Origin: Salmonella bongori NCTC 12419
Lineage (GTDB): Bacteria; Pseudomonadota; Gammaproteobacteria; Enterobacterales; Enterobacteriaceae
Assembly: GCF_000252995.1 (NCBI RefSeq)
Contig: NC_015761.1
Location: forward strand, 806,001 to 870,000
Reading direction: 5' to 3'
Length of the DNA: 64,000 nucleotides
Position 1 is the first letter of the stretch. Every line of letters begins with the position of its first letter. The notes beneath the pieces were generated by a model. The model was not told the DNA's origin and made no database searches. It saw only the letters and a program-made list of their open reading frames with translations. Positions 17,621-26,325 of the stretch are shown here, piece after piece. The translations under genes and the position numbers were made by a program.

Positions 17621-18430
17621 ATGACCGTTAATGTTGTCGTTACCGATATGGACGGCACTTTTCTCGACGATGCCAAGCAGTACGATCGCGTACGCTTTAT
17701 GGCGCAGTATCAGGAACTGAAAAAACGTAATATCGAATTTGTGGTCGCCAGCGGGAATCAGTACTATCAATTGATCTCCTTTTTCCCCGAACTGAAAGAT
17801 GAAATTTCCTTCGTCGCAGAAAATGGCGCGCTGGTATACGAACACGGCAAGCAAGTGTTTCATGGGGAATTAACCCGGCACGAATCGCGTATTGTGATTG
17901 GCGAACTGCTAAAAGATAAGCAGCTTAATTTCGTCGCCTGCGGTCTGAAAAGCGCATATGTCAGCGAAAACGCCCCTGATGCTTTCGTGGCGCTGATGGC
18001 AAAACATTATCACCGCCTGCAACCAGTAAATGATTATCACGACATTGACGATATCCTGTTTAAGTTTTCTCTGAATTTGCCTGATGAACAAATCCCGCTG
18101 GTTATCGACAAACTGCACGTAGCTCTGGATGGCATCATGAAGCCTGTTACCAGCGGTTTCGGCTTTATCGACCTGATCATCCCGGGGCTGCATAAAGCTA
18201 GCGGCATCAGTCGTCTGTTAAAACGCTGGAACCGGTCGCCACAGAATGTCGTTGCCATTGGCGATAGCGGTAACGATGCAGAAATGTTGAAAATGGCGCA
18301 TTACTCTTTTGCCATGGGCAATGCCGCAGACAACATCAAAGCGCTGTCACGTTATCAGACCGAGGATAATAACCATCACGGCGCGCTCAACGTTATTCAG
18401 GCCGTGCTTGACGGTACCGCGCCCTTCTGA
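17621..18430 (+). CDS. ybiV: HAD-superfamily sugar phosphatase YbiV
   Basis: Cytosolic HAD type IIB (Cof-like) phosphatase, 269 residues. The E. coli homologue dephosphorylates sugar phosphates such as fructose 1-phosphate and ribose 5-phosphate. Motif I is VTDMDGTFL near residue 10, with the nucleophile Asp and acid/base Asp. Motif III/IV is GDSGNDAEML near residue 213. The start MTVNVVV has CAGGAGC at correct spacing; the longer frame is not supported. It is divergent from ybiU. A paralogue, ybjI, lies 20 kb away in this window. Confidence 0.93.
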   Translation: MTVNVVVTDMDGTFLDDAKQYDRVRFMAQYQELKKRNIEFVVASGNQYYQLISFFPELKDEISFVAENGALVYEHGKQVFHGELTRHESRIVIGELLKDKQLNFVACGLKSAYVSENAPDAFVALMAKHYHRLQPVNDYHDIDDILFKFSLNLPDEQIPLVIDKLHVALDGIMKPVTSGFGFIDLIIPGLHKASGISRLLKRWNRSPQNVVAIGDSGNDAEMLKMAHYSFAMGNAADNIKALSRYQTEDNNHHGALNVIQAVLDGTAPF

Positions 18431-18500
18431 TTATCAGGCCTGTGTAGGCCTGATAAGGATGCGCCATCAGGCAGTTCGGGCATCTTGCCGGATGGCGCCA
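18431..18500. repeat. Perfect hairpin plus REP-like sequence between ybiV and pflF
   Basis: 18431-18456 is an 11-bp perfect inverted repeat (TTATCAGGCCT, loop GTGT, AGGCCTGATAA). It is followed by REP-type segments GATAAGGATGCGCCATCAGGC and TGCCGGATGGCGC. It lies between convergent genes and may act as a terminator or a BIME. Confidence 0.65.
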
Positions 18501-18506
18501 GCGGGA

Positions 18507-20939
18507 TTACAGCATATGTTCAGTACGGGCGATAATATCGTCCTGCGCATCCGGCGATAGCGCGGTGAAGAACGCGGAGTAGCCTGCTACACGTACGACC
18601 AGATCGCGATACTGGTCCGGATGTTTTTTCGCATCCAGCAGAGTGTCGCGCGATACGATGTTGTACTGAATATGCCAGCCTTTATGCACCTCAAAGAATG
18701 TCCGTAGCAGCACCATCAGTTTCTGTTTGTCAGATTCGTTTTCCAGCGTCGTTGGGTTCAGTTTCTGATTGAGCAGCACGCCGCCGAGAATCGAACCGGT
18801 AGGTAATTTGCCTACGGAGCCAATTACCGCCGTCGGGCCGAGATGATCCGTACCCGAGGCTGGGCTGGCGCCTTCCGCCAGCGGCGTATGCGCTTTGCGG
18901 CCATCCGGGGTCGCCATAGTTGCCGCGCCAAACGGCACATTTGCCGAGATAGATGATGTACCGGCGTAATAGCTGCCGCCAATCGGGCCGCGACCATAGC
19001 GCGGGTTATGATATTGCTTTAGCTCATCAATATAGCTCTGATAAGCGCGCGCCAGCAGGGTATCGACACTGTCATCGTCGTTGCCGTACTTCGGCGCGCC
19101 GTTAATCAGACGTTGACGTAGCTGTTCATGGCTCAGCCCGTCAAAGTCATCGGTCAGCGCGGCGGCAAGCTGCTGTTGACCGATAACGCCTTGTTCGAAG
19201 ACCAGTTTTTTCACGGCGGCGAGGCTGTTGCCCAGGTTGGCGATACCGACCTGCAGACCCGATACCCAGTCATATTTCGCGCCGCCTTGTTTGATGCTTT
19301 TCGCACGTTCAATACAGTCATCTACCAGCGCTGAACAGAGGATATCGTGGACGTTCTCTTCCAGCATGGTGTCGACTACATACTCAATTTCGATCGATTT
19401 GCGCGTGTAGTAGCGAATCTGGCTATCCCAGGCGGCCATCACTTCGTCAAAATTGTTGAAGTTGCCTGCGGAGAGCGCCTTTTTCTGCGGTAAAAATACC
19501 TTGCCGCTGGTGGCGTCACGACCGCCTTCCAGCGCCGCCAGCATGACGCGGGCGAAGTTAATAAAGCTCATGCCGGTGCAGCGATAGCCCCATTTCCCGC
19601 CGACGGCGGTTTCGATACAGCCAATCGCCGCGTAATCGTAAGCATCCTGCGGTTCGATTCCCAGCTTGATAAATTCCGGGATGACGATTTCATCATTATT
19701 AAACGCCGGCATCCCAAAGCCGCAGCGGATGACCTGCACACACGCGTCAAGGAAATCGTTACTCATTCCGGCGTGATAACGCACACTGAGGTTTGGCTGA
19801 GTAGACCGCAGACGTCCGCAGGACTCCAGAATGGCGTAAGACAGCGGATTCACTGCATCCAGTGGCTGTCCGTTGATGAGATTCTGACCGCCAATGGTGA
19901 CGTTTTGATACAGCGGGCTGCCCGCGGAAGCTTTAGAGTGCGAACCGGAACGGATCTTGTTGACTTCCAGCAGTTTCAACCAGCAGCTGTGCAGCAGTTC
20001 AATAGCGTGCTCACGATCCAGCGTCTGGTTGAGTTCAACGTCACGACGGTAATAGGGGTAGAGATACTGGTCCATGCGGCCAAACGACACTGAGTGACCG
20101 TTAGATTCAATTTGCAAAATTAACTGAATGAAGTAGCACAATTGCAGCGCTTGCCAGAAGGTCTGCGGCGGTTGGTGGGCAATCACCTCGCAGTTTTTCG
20201 CGATGGTGAGGAGTTCATTACGACGGCTTTCGCGGGTCTCTTCGCCCGCCATCTGGCGCGCCAGTGCGGCAAAGCGCGTGATGTGCTGGCTTACCGCGTC
20301 CAGCACAATATCAATCGCCTTCAGAAACTGCTCGCCATGCAGATCTTCCAGCACGGTCAGGTTGATGCGTGAGCGGCGCTCGGCGACTTTATGGCGCAGG
20401 CCATCAAGCCCTTTTTCCAGCAGTCGCGGGAAGTTCACCGCCAGGTGCGCATCGCCAGAGGTCATATTGCCTTCGGCTTTGATAATGCCAGTCGCCAGCA
20501 GCCCTTTTTGTTCATCGGTAAACATGCCGTAGCAACGATCCTGGACGGTTTGACCGCGCCACCACGGACAGACGTCATGCAGAATACGTTTGTTTTCTTC
20601 ACTTACGGAAAAACCCGCGCCGGGCCTGTCCGCCAGGGCGTCGATCTCTTTTTCAATCCACGAGACGGTATATTCCGGGAAAATCGGCGCCGCCCGAACT
20701 TCGCTTGCCTGGTTGCCGACGATCAGTTCGTCATGTTTAATCCAGATAGTACGTTCCGCCAGGTGATGGGCCAGCGCCAGCGCACGGCGTACCGGAATCG
20801 GTTTATCCAGATGCTGTTGGTACATTTCGGTATAATGCTGCGCACGTTCGGTACAGACCGGCGGTTTCACGATATGTACCAGCGCGGTTTTGTGCGCCTT
20901 AATGCGGTCGCTGAGCGTGTCCAGTTTCAGTTGGGTCAT
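18507..20939 (-). CDS. pflF: Glycyl-radical enzyme PflF (YbiW), pyruvate-formate-lyase-like
   Basis: 810 residues, as in E. coli YbiW. Oxygen-sensitive glycyl-radical enzyme. The radical Gly is at about 786 in VRVAGYSAFF, and the thiyl-forming Cys441 is in AIGCIETAVGG. A single Cys in the CIE context, rather than the adjacent Cys-Cys of true PFL, places it with the diol-dehydratase/unknown-substrate subgroup, so the historical PFL name may mislead. It is activated by PflE, encoded 5 nt upstream in the same operon. Confidence 0.9.
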   Translation of the reverse strand: MTQLKLDTLSDRIKAHKTALVHIVKPPVCTERAQHYTEMYQQHLDKPIPVRRALALAHHLAERTIWIKHDELIVGNQASEVRAAPIFPEYTVSWIEKEIDALADRPGAGFSVSEENKRILHDVCPWWRGQTVQDRCYGMFTDEQKGLLATGIIKAEGNMTSGDAHLAVNFPRLLEKGLDGLRHKVAERRSRINLTVLEDLHGEQFLKAIDIVLDAVSQHITRFAALARQMAGEETRESRRNELLTIAKNCEVIAHQPPQTFWQALQLCYFIQLILQIESNGHSVSFGRMDQYLYPYYRRDVELNQTLDREHAIELLHSCWLKLLEVNKIRSGSHSKASAGSPLYQNVTIGGQNLINGQPLDAVNPLSYAILESCGRLRSTQPNLSVRYHAGMSNDFLDACVQVIRCGFGMPAFNNDEIVIPEFIKLGIEPQDAYDYAAIGCIETAVGGKWGYRCTGMSFINFARVMLAALEGGRDATSGKVFLPQKKALSAGNFNNFDEVMAAWDSQIRYYTRKSIEIEYVVDTMLEENVHDILCSALVDDCIERAKSIKQGGAKYDWVSGLQVGIANLGNSLAAVKKLVFEQGVIGQQQLAAALTDDFDGLSHEQLRQRLINGAPKYGNDDDSVDTLLARAYQSYIDELKQYHNPRYGRGPIGGSYYAGTSSISANVPFGAATMATPDGRKAHTPLAEGASPASGTDHLGPTAVIGSVGKLPTGSILGGVLLNQKLNPTTLENESDKQKLMVLLRTFFEVHKGWHIQYNIVSRDTLLDAKKHPDQYRDLVVRVAGYSAFFTALSPDAQDDIIARTEHML

Positions 20940-20944
20940 GATAA

Positions 20945-21844
20945 TTATCCTCGTAGGGTCGCGGTTAAACCTTTTTGGCAGGCGTACTTCTGGGCAAAAT
21001 CAAGTAACGCCGGCGCATCCAGTGGTTTATCCGGGGCATGATAGGGCTGACTGAGTAAGTGGTATTTATTGATGCCCAGCGTGTGGTAGGGCAGAAAATG
21101 AATTTCCCCGACGTGCAGTTCGTCGGCGGCAAAGTCGGTAATGGCTTTAATGGCCTCCTCATCGGCATTAAATCCCTGAATGAGCGGGACGCGGATCACC
21201 ATTTTTTTGCCCGCGGCGGCGAGTTTCCGGAGGTTTTCCAGTACCCGCGAGGCGCTGCCATCGGTCCACTGCTTAAACGGCGCGTCGGCGACATGCTTTA
21301 AATCAGCCAGAAACAAATCGATATAAGGCAGCGAAGGTGCTACATATTTCCATGGAACATGCAGGCAGGTCTCAACCGCGGTATGAATACCGGCATCATG
21401 GCTGGCTTTAAACAGTTCTGCCGCCAGTTCTGGCTGCATAAACGGTTCACCGCCGGACAGTGTCAGACCGCCGCCGCTACGATCGTAAAAAGGTTTATCG
21501 CGCAGTACCGTCGCCATGATCTCATCCACGCTTTTTATTTCGCCGCAGACGGTTAATGCCTGTGTTGGACAGCATTGAGCCAGGCTGGAAAAATGGGTGT
21601 CGGTCAGTTTTTCACGATGAATGAGCAGGCCGTTTAGCGCGCGCTCAATGACGTCCGGCGCGGCTTGCGCGCACAGGTCGCATCCTTCCAGGCACAGTCG
21701 CGCATCGTATAACAGATCCTGGGCGCGGGCGCGGCTTTCGGGGTTCTGACACCAGCGACAGCCCAACGAACAACCTTTAAGGAAGACTACGGTACGGATG
21801 CCGGGGCCATCATGGGTAGAATAGCGCTGAATATTGAAGATCAT
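20945..21844 (-). CDS. pflE: Glycyl-radical-enzyme activating protein PflE (YbiY)
   Basis: Radical SAM activase, 299 residues. The CX3CX2C cluster motif is Cys25-Cys29-Cys32 in FLKGCSLGCRWCQ. A ferredoxin-like insert with extra cysteines (CLEGCDLC and CCPTQALTVC) follows, as in activases of diol-dehydratase-type glycyl-radical enzymes. SGGEP (SAM-binding GGE motif) is at about residue 133. It should install the glycyl radical on PflF, which follows 5 nt downstream. The palindrome 36 nt upstream of the ATG is a candidate operator. Confidence 0.92.
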   Translation of the reverse strand: MIFNIQRYSTHDGPGIRTVVFLKGCSLGCRWCQNPESRARAQDLLYDARLCLEGCDLCAQAAPDVIERALNGLLIHREKLTDTHFSSLAQCCPTQALTVCGEIKSVDEIMATVLRDKPFYDRSGGGLTLSGGEPFMQPELAAELFKASHDAGIHTAVETCLHVPWKYVAPSLPYIDLFLADLKHVADAPFKQWTDGSASRVLENLRKLAAAGKKMVIRVPLIQGFNADEEAIKAITDFAADELHVGEIHFLPYHTLGINKYHLLSQPYHAPDKPLDAPALLDFAQKYACQKGLTATLRG

Positions 21845-21879
21845 AAACGGCCTCTTTTATTTCATATAAAGATTAAATT

Positions 21880-21895
21880 ACTTTCGAATGAAAGT
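21880..21895. promoter_or_regulatory. Palindromic operator candidate upstream of pflE
   Basis: ACTTTCGAATGAAAGT, 36 nt before the pflE start; its reverse complement ACTTTCATTCGAAAGT differs from the ybiU element in one base. Confidence 0.6.
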
Positions 21896-21980
21896 TGTCT
21901 TGATGTGCGTCAACGGAAGAGCAAGTTCTGAAAGAGGTGTTTTTTAAATGGTGTACAACCTCACAGCTTGAGGTAGTGGT

Positions 21981-22124
21981 ATGACGTTCAGGATCATGCC
22001 GCACCAGCGTATTGTGCTACCTGATGTTGCGTATTCGACTAAGCAGGAAGAGAGGAGGGATAGCGTGCTGATTGCGAGATTTACCGGACTTTCACTGGAT
22101 GGGGCTAACTCCCTGATGCCTTAA
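21981..22124 (+). CDS. Hypothetical 47-residue ORF between pflE and moeB
   Basis: An open frame starts MTFRIMPHQRIVLPDVAYST and runs 47 codons to TAA, with an AGG-containing possible ribosome site 7 nt upstream. I do not recognise it. It sits where E. coli carries fsaA but shows no resemblance to fructose-6-phosphate aldolase. Without homology it may be chance. The remainder of this 328-bp gap holds the pflE promoter region and a hairpin at about 22143-22168. Confidence 0.25.
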   Translation: MTFRIMPHQRIVLPDVAYSTKQEERRDSVLIARFTGLSLDGANSLMP

Positions 22125-22142
22125 TCTCCCTTCGAATCACGA

Positions 22143-22168
22143 CCCGGCGCGTGATGGCACGCCGGGTT
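22143..22168. terminator. Hairpin downstream of moeB
   Basis: ACCCGGCG and CGCCGGGT form an 8-bp GC-rich stem just past the moeB stop codon. There is no clear T-run on the minus strand, so termination by this hairpin alone is uncertain. Confidence 0.4.
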
Positions 22169-22172
22169 CTGG

Positions 22173-22922
22173 CTATTGCCCGCAGACCTCACAGCCGGGG
22201 TTGCGCATCAATTTCATTTCGCGAAACTGACAGGTCATCGCATCGTACATGACAATTTTTCCGCTAGCGGGCTGACCATAATGCGCCAACAGTTTAATGG
22301 CCTCCATCGCCTGGAGCGAACCAATCACGCCAATCAACGGCGCCATTACCCCCGCTTCTACACAGGTCAGAGCGTTTTCGCCGAACAGACGGCTCAGGCA
22401 ACGGTAACAGGGTTCGTTTTCCCGATACGTAAAGACGGTAACTTGTCCTTCCATACGAATGGCCGCGCCGGAGATTAGCGGCACTTTCGCGGTATAGCAC
22501 CCGGCGTTAAGTTGATTACGTACGCTAACGTTATCGGTACAGTCCAGCACCAGCGAATGCCCGGCAATCAGGCTGGTCATCGCCTCATCGTCCAGTCGCG
22601 CGTTGATCGGTGTAATGGTAATGTGTGGATTGATACGCGCCAGCGCGTCGTGGGCGGACTCCACTTTCGGCTGCCCGACCATTGCGTCGTGATGCAGAGT
22701 CTGGCGTGGAAGGTTGGAAACAGAAACCGTATCGAAATCGAGCAGCGTCAGTTGTCCGACGCCTGCACCGGCCAGATACTGCGCCGCCGCGCAGCCAAGT
22801 CCGCCCAGCCCGACCACTAATACCCGCGCATCTTTTAATGCTTCTTGTCCTTCAAAATCGAAGCCGCGCAGAATAATTTGTCGGTTATAGCGCAGCATCT
22901 CCTGGTCGCTAAGTTCTGCCAT
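22173..22922 (-). CDS. moeB: Molybdopterin-synthase adenylyltransferase MoeB
   Basis: E1-like enzyme that adenylates the C-terminal Gly of MoaD in molybdenum cofactor synthesis. 249 residues, the usual length. The ATP-binding loop is VVGLGGLGCAAAQYLA (about 35-50). The structural zinc site is formed by CYRC (about 172-175) and the C-terminal CEVC. The ATG overlaps the moeA stop by one base (TAATG), so the two genes are coupled. Confidence 0.96.
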   Translation of the reverse strand: MAELSDQEMLRYNRQIILRGFDFEGQEALKDARVLVVGLGGLGCAAAQYLAGAGVGQLTLLDFDTVSVSNLPRQTLHHDAMVGQPKVESAHDALARINPHITITPINARLDDEAMTSLIAGHSLVLDCTDNVSVRNQLNAGCYTAKVPLISGAAIRMEGQVTVFTYRENEPCYRCLSRLFGENALTCVEAGVMAPLIGVIGSLQAMEAIKLLAHYGQPASGKIVMYDAMTCQFREMKLMRNPGCEVCGQ

Positions 22923-24157
22923 TACAGGCCTCCGAACAGGGTATTAAATGGCTCGACGTCCACCCATTCTCCCGGTTCAACGTTACCGCGCTCACGCTCC
23001 AGCACAATAAAGCAGTTGCCCAGACTAAACGAACTGAAAATGTGCGACCCTTGATGTCCGGTGGTCATGACCTCCAGTTCGCCGTTAGCGTTATGCTGCA
23101 GTATCCCGCGTTGGAAATCGAGACGTCCCGGCGTTTTCTTTAGTCGCGACGCCGTCCGTACGCGCTGGCGTGGTGGCAGGCCACAGGCAGTGTTACCACT
23201 GAGTTTCGCCAGCAGCGGTTGTACCAGTTGATAAAAGGTGAGCGCTGCTGAAACCGGATTGCCCGGCAGGCCGCAAAACCAGCTATTGCCCAGTTTGCCG
23301 AAGGCGAACGGTTTACCCGGCTTGATAGCCAGCTTCCAGAAGGCGATTTCGCCCAATTCCTCAAGGATCGTTTTGGTATAGTCTGCTTCGCCGACCGAGA
23401 CGCCGCCAGAGCTTATTACGACATCTGCCTGACTGTCGGCCTCAAGAAATGCGGCGCGGAGCTTACAGGGATCGTCGGGGATAATGCCTAAATTGATGAC
23501 CTCGCAGCCAAGCTGCTGCAGCATCAGATGGACAGTCAGACGATTGGTGTCATAAATTTGTCCCTCGCCCAGCGGTTGGCCTGCAAGCTGGAGTTCATCA
23601 CCGGTTGAGAACAGCGCGACGCGCACTTTGCGTACTACCTGAGCATCGGCAATACCCAGTGAGGCCAGCACTGGCAGCTCGGCGACCGTCAGGCGCGTAC
23701 CGGCCGGAAAAACTACCGCGTCCTGGCGAATATCTTCGCCGCGACGGCGTATATTCTGCCCGCCACGAACCCCGGCGGTAAAACGCACGCCGTCATCGGT
23801 TTGCTCCGTTTGTTCCTGCATCACGACCGCCTCACAACCTGTCGGTATCGGGGCGCCGGTCATAATGCGAATACAGGTTCCCGCAGGCCACTCTCCCTGA
23901 TAAGGCTGACCGGCAAACGCTTTGCCCGCGACGGGTAGCGGCTTATCGAGGGACAGATCTGCTAACCGTACCGCATAACCGTCCATCGCTGAGTTATCAA
24001 AACCGGGTACATCCAGCGGCGAAACGACATCGGTTGCCAGAATACGGCCAAAACAGTTTACCAGCGGCAGTGTCTCGACGGCGGTGAGCGGGGTAATACG
24101 CGAAAGCATCTGGGTCAGCGCCGCTTCAAGCGACATCAATTCGGCGGAAAATTCCAT
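22922..24157 (-). CDS. moeA: Molybdopterin molybdenumtransferase MoeA
   Basis: Inserts molybdate into adenylated molybdopterin. 411 residues from MEFSAELMSLE, identical in length to E. coli MoeA; a seven-codon longer frame is not favoured. Visible signatures are DNSAMDGYAVR (N-terminal domain), STGDEL and the MoCF-binding segment SSGGVSVGEADYTK, and KPGKPFAFGK. It is first in the moeAB operon and divergent from gsiA across the iaaA deletion scar. Confidence 0.96.
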   Translation of the reverse strand: MEFSAELMSLEAALTQMLSRITPLTAVETLPLVNCFGRILATDVVSPLDVPGFDNSAMDGYAVRLADLSLDKPLPVAGKAFAGQPYQGEWPAGTCIRIMTGAPIPTGCEAVVMQEQTEQTDDGVRFTAGVRGGQNIRRRGEDIRQDAVVFPAGTRLTVAELPVLASLGIADAQVVRKVRVALFSTGDELQLAGQPLGEGQIYDTNRLTVHLMLQQLGCEVINLGIIPDDPCKLRAAFLEADSQADVVISSGGVSVGEADYTKTILEELGEIAFWKLAIKPGKPFAFGKLGNSWFCGLPGNPVSAALTFYQLVQPLLAKLSGNTACGLPPRQRVRTASRLKKTPGRLDFQRGILQHNANGELEVMTTGHQGSHIFSSFSLGNCFIVLERERGNVEPGEWVDVEPFNTLFGGL

Positions 24158-24358
24158 GAACCTACTCCTGCGAAACAAATCGAATCCACCTATTATGTCA
24201 GAAAACCGTGGCGGGCAGTATGCCGCCGAGTCTTAACGGTCGGCCTTGCGCCTTTACATAACATCCTCATCTTTCTATATTCAAAAATCGTATGAATAAC
24301 TCGCCACCATTCTGATAGTTATAATAAATGTTGTGCGCCACCGTTAATGGACCCTGAA

Positions 24359-24421
24359 ATGCGTAAAGCAGTGATTGCGATCCAGGGCGGCGTAGGATTT
24401 ACCGGAAATAAGGAGCTGCGG
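24359..24421 (+). pseudogene. iaaA: Deletion remnant of isoaspartyl peptidase/asparaginase gene iaaA
   Basis: In E. coli, iaaA lies between moeA and gsiA. Here only its first ~12 codons remain (MRKAVIAIQGGVG, matching the IaaA N-terminus). They are joined directly to sequence resembling its last codons (the GATTTACCGGAAATAAGG part, cf. GIYREKG). About 300 codons, including the catalytic Thr region, are missing. The deletion keeps an open frame from iaaA (ATG 24359, or an ATG at 24347) into gsiA, but the gsiA GTG at 24422 has its own AAGGAG site. The alignment at the junction is by eye. Confidence 0.75.
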
Positions 24422-26293
24422 GTGCCGCACAGCGATGAACTGGATACCTGCGATGTTCTGTCCGTTAGCGGCCTGAACGTTGCGTTTCACCACCAGGTAC
24501 AGCCGATAGAGGCTGTGCGTGATTTGTCATTTCACCTGAAGCGTGGCGAAACCCTGGCGATTGTCGGCGAGTCGGGATCGGGAAAATCGGTGACGGCGCT
24601 GGCGTTAATGCGACTGCTTACGCAGGCGGATGCGAATGTTCATAGCGGTGAAATGTTGTTGCGTCGGCGCAACCGTCAGGTGATTGAACTGTCTGAACAG
24701 AGTGACGCGCAGATGCAGCGCGTGCGCGGCGCAGATATCGCCATGATCTTCCAGGAGCCGATGACCTCGCTCAACCCGGTATTTACCGTTGGCGAGCAGA
24801 TTGCCGAATCTATTCGCTTGCATCAGGGCGCCAGCCATGAAGAGGCGTTAACGGAAGCGAAACGTATGCTTGACCTGGTACGGATCCCTGAATCGCAGGC
24901 GATCTTATCACGTTATCCGCATCAGCTTTCCGGCGGTATGCGCCAGCGGGTCATGATCGCGATGGCGCTATCCTGCCGCCCGGCAGTATTGATTGCCGAT
25001 GAACCCACCACGGCGCTGGATGTCACGATACAGGCGCAAATTCTGCAACTTATCAAAGTGTTGCAGCAAGAAATGTCGATGGGTGTGATTTTTATCACCC
25101 ATGACATGGGCGTCGTGGCGGAGATCGCCGATCGCGTACTGGTGATGTATCAGGGCGAAGCCGTGGAAACCGGCAATGTAGCGCAAGTCTTCCATGCGCC
25201 AGCGCATCCTTATACCAAAGCGTTGCTGGCCGCCGTCCCCCAGTTGGGCGAGATGCGCGGCTACGCTCTGCCGCGTCGTTTTCCGCTGATTTCCGCCGAT
25301 GAACCGGCCCCTTATGACGCGTATATTGAACAAAATACGGTGATGGAAGGTGAACCTATTCTTCAGGTCCGGGGGTTGGTGACGCGTTTTCCGCTACGTA
25401 GCGGTATTTTTAACCGCATTACGCGCGAAGTTCATGCCGTTGAGAATGTCAGTTTTGATCTCTGGCCCGGCGAAACGCTCTCGCTGGTGGGGGAGTCCGG
25501 CAGCGGAAAATCAACGACCGGACGTGCGCTGCTGCGACTGGTTGCATCCCGGCAGGGAGAGATCACCTTTAACGGCCAGCGCATTGACACTCTACCTGCG
25601 AGCAAACTCCAGCCGTTGCGCCGCGATATTCAGTGTATTTTCCAGGACCCTTACGCGTCGCTCGATCCGCGCCAGACTGTAGGGTATTCCATTCTGGAGC
25701 CGTTACGGATTCACGGTCTGGGACAGAGTGATGCCGCGGCAAAGCGTGTAGCCTGGCTGCTTGAGCGTGTCGGATTACGTCCTGAACATGCCTGGCGTTA
25801 TCCACATGAGTTTTCTGGCGGTCAGCGTCAGCGTATTTGTATTGCTCGCGCGTTGGCACTGAACCCCAAAGTCATTATTGCTGATGAGGCAGTCTCTGCG
25901 CTGGATGTTTCCGTTCGCGGACAGATCATTAATTTACTGCTTGATTTACAGCGGGAGATGGGGATCGCCTACCTGTTTATTTCGCATGATATGGCGGTTG
26001 TGGAACGGATCAGCCATCGTGTGGCGGTGATGTACCTTGGTCAAATTGTTGAGATGGGGACACGGCGCGCCGTTTTTGAAAATCCACAGCATCCTTATAC
26101 GCGTAAATTGATGGCGGCAGTGCCGGTAGCCGATCCCTCCAGACACCGACCGCAGCGCATACTGTTATCAGATGATATACCCAGCAATATTCGTAAACGT
26201 GGCGAAGAAACACCCGCCGTTTCATTACAGCTGGTTGGGCCGGAGCATTATGTTGCGCGTCCACTGCAGGATAATGCGCTCTCGCGCTTATAA
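24422..26293 (+). CDS. gsiA: Glutathione import ATP-binding protein GsiA
   Basis: Tandem-ABC ATPase of the GsiABCD glutathione importer. From the GTG at 24422 it is 623 residues (VPHSDELDT...), the E. coli length. AAGGAG lies 6 nt upstream of the GTG. Two ABC modules are present: Walker A GESGSGKSV and GESGSGKST, signatures LSGGMRQRV and FSGGQRQRI, Walker B VLIADEPTTALD and VIIADEAVSALD. Reading could also begin at 24347 or 24359 through the iaaA scar, adding 25 or 21 residues. It is first of gsiA-B-C-D, all in one direction with short gaps. Confidence 0.95.
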   Translation: MPHSDELDTCDVLSVSGLNVAFHHQVQPIEAVRDLSFHLKRGETLAIVGESGSGKSVTALALMRLLTQADANVHSGEMLLRRRNRQVIELSEQSDAQMQRVRGADIAMIFQEPMTSLNPVFTVGEQIAESIRLHQGASHEEALTEAKRMLDLVRIPESQAILSRYPHQLSGGMRQRVMIAMALSCRPAVLIADEPTTALDVTIQAQILQLIKVLQQEMSMGVIFITHDMGVVAEIADRVLVMYQGEAVETGNVAQVFHAPAHPYTKALLAAVPQLGEMRGYALPRRFPLISADEPAPYDAYIEQNTVMEGEPILQVRGLVTRFPLRSGIFNRITREVHAVENVSFDLWPGETLSLVGESGSGKSTTGRALLRLVASRQGEITFNGQRIDTLPASKLQPLRRDIQCIFQDPYASLDPRQTVGYSILEPLRIHGLGQSDAAAKRVAWLLERVGLRPEHAWRYPHEFSGGQRQRICIARALALNPKVIIADEAVSALDVSVRGQIINLLLDLQREMGIAYLFISHDMAVVERISHRVAVMYLGQIVEMGTRRAVFENPQHPYTRKLMAAVPVADPSRHRPQRILLSDDIPSNIRKRGEETPAVSLQLVGPEHYVARPLQDNALSRL

Positions 26294-26325
26294 CATTCAG
26301 ACTGGTAGGGCTTCAGGAGAACAAC

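Noticed and set aside
20391..21041. 216-codon open frame antisense to pflF/pflE
   Set aside because: Runs across the junction of two well-recognised genes on the other strand; no recognisable product.
24347..26293. A novel 648-residue IaaA-GsiA fusion protein
   Set aside because: The GTG at 24422 has an AAGGAG site and gives the exact family length; the upstream open frame is best explained as a deletion scar, although minor initiation there is not excluded.
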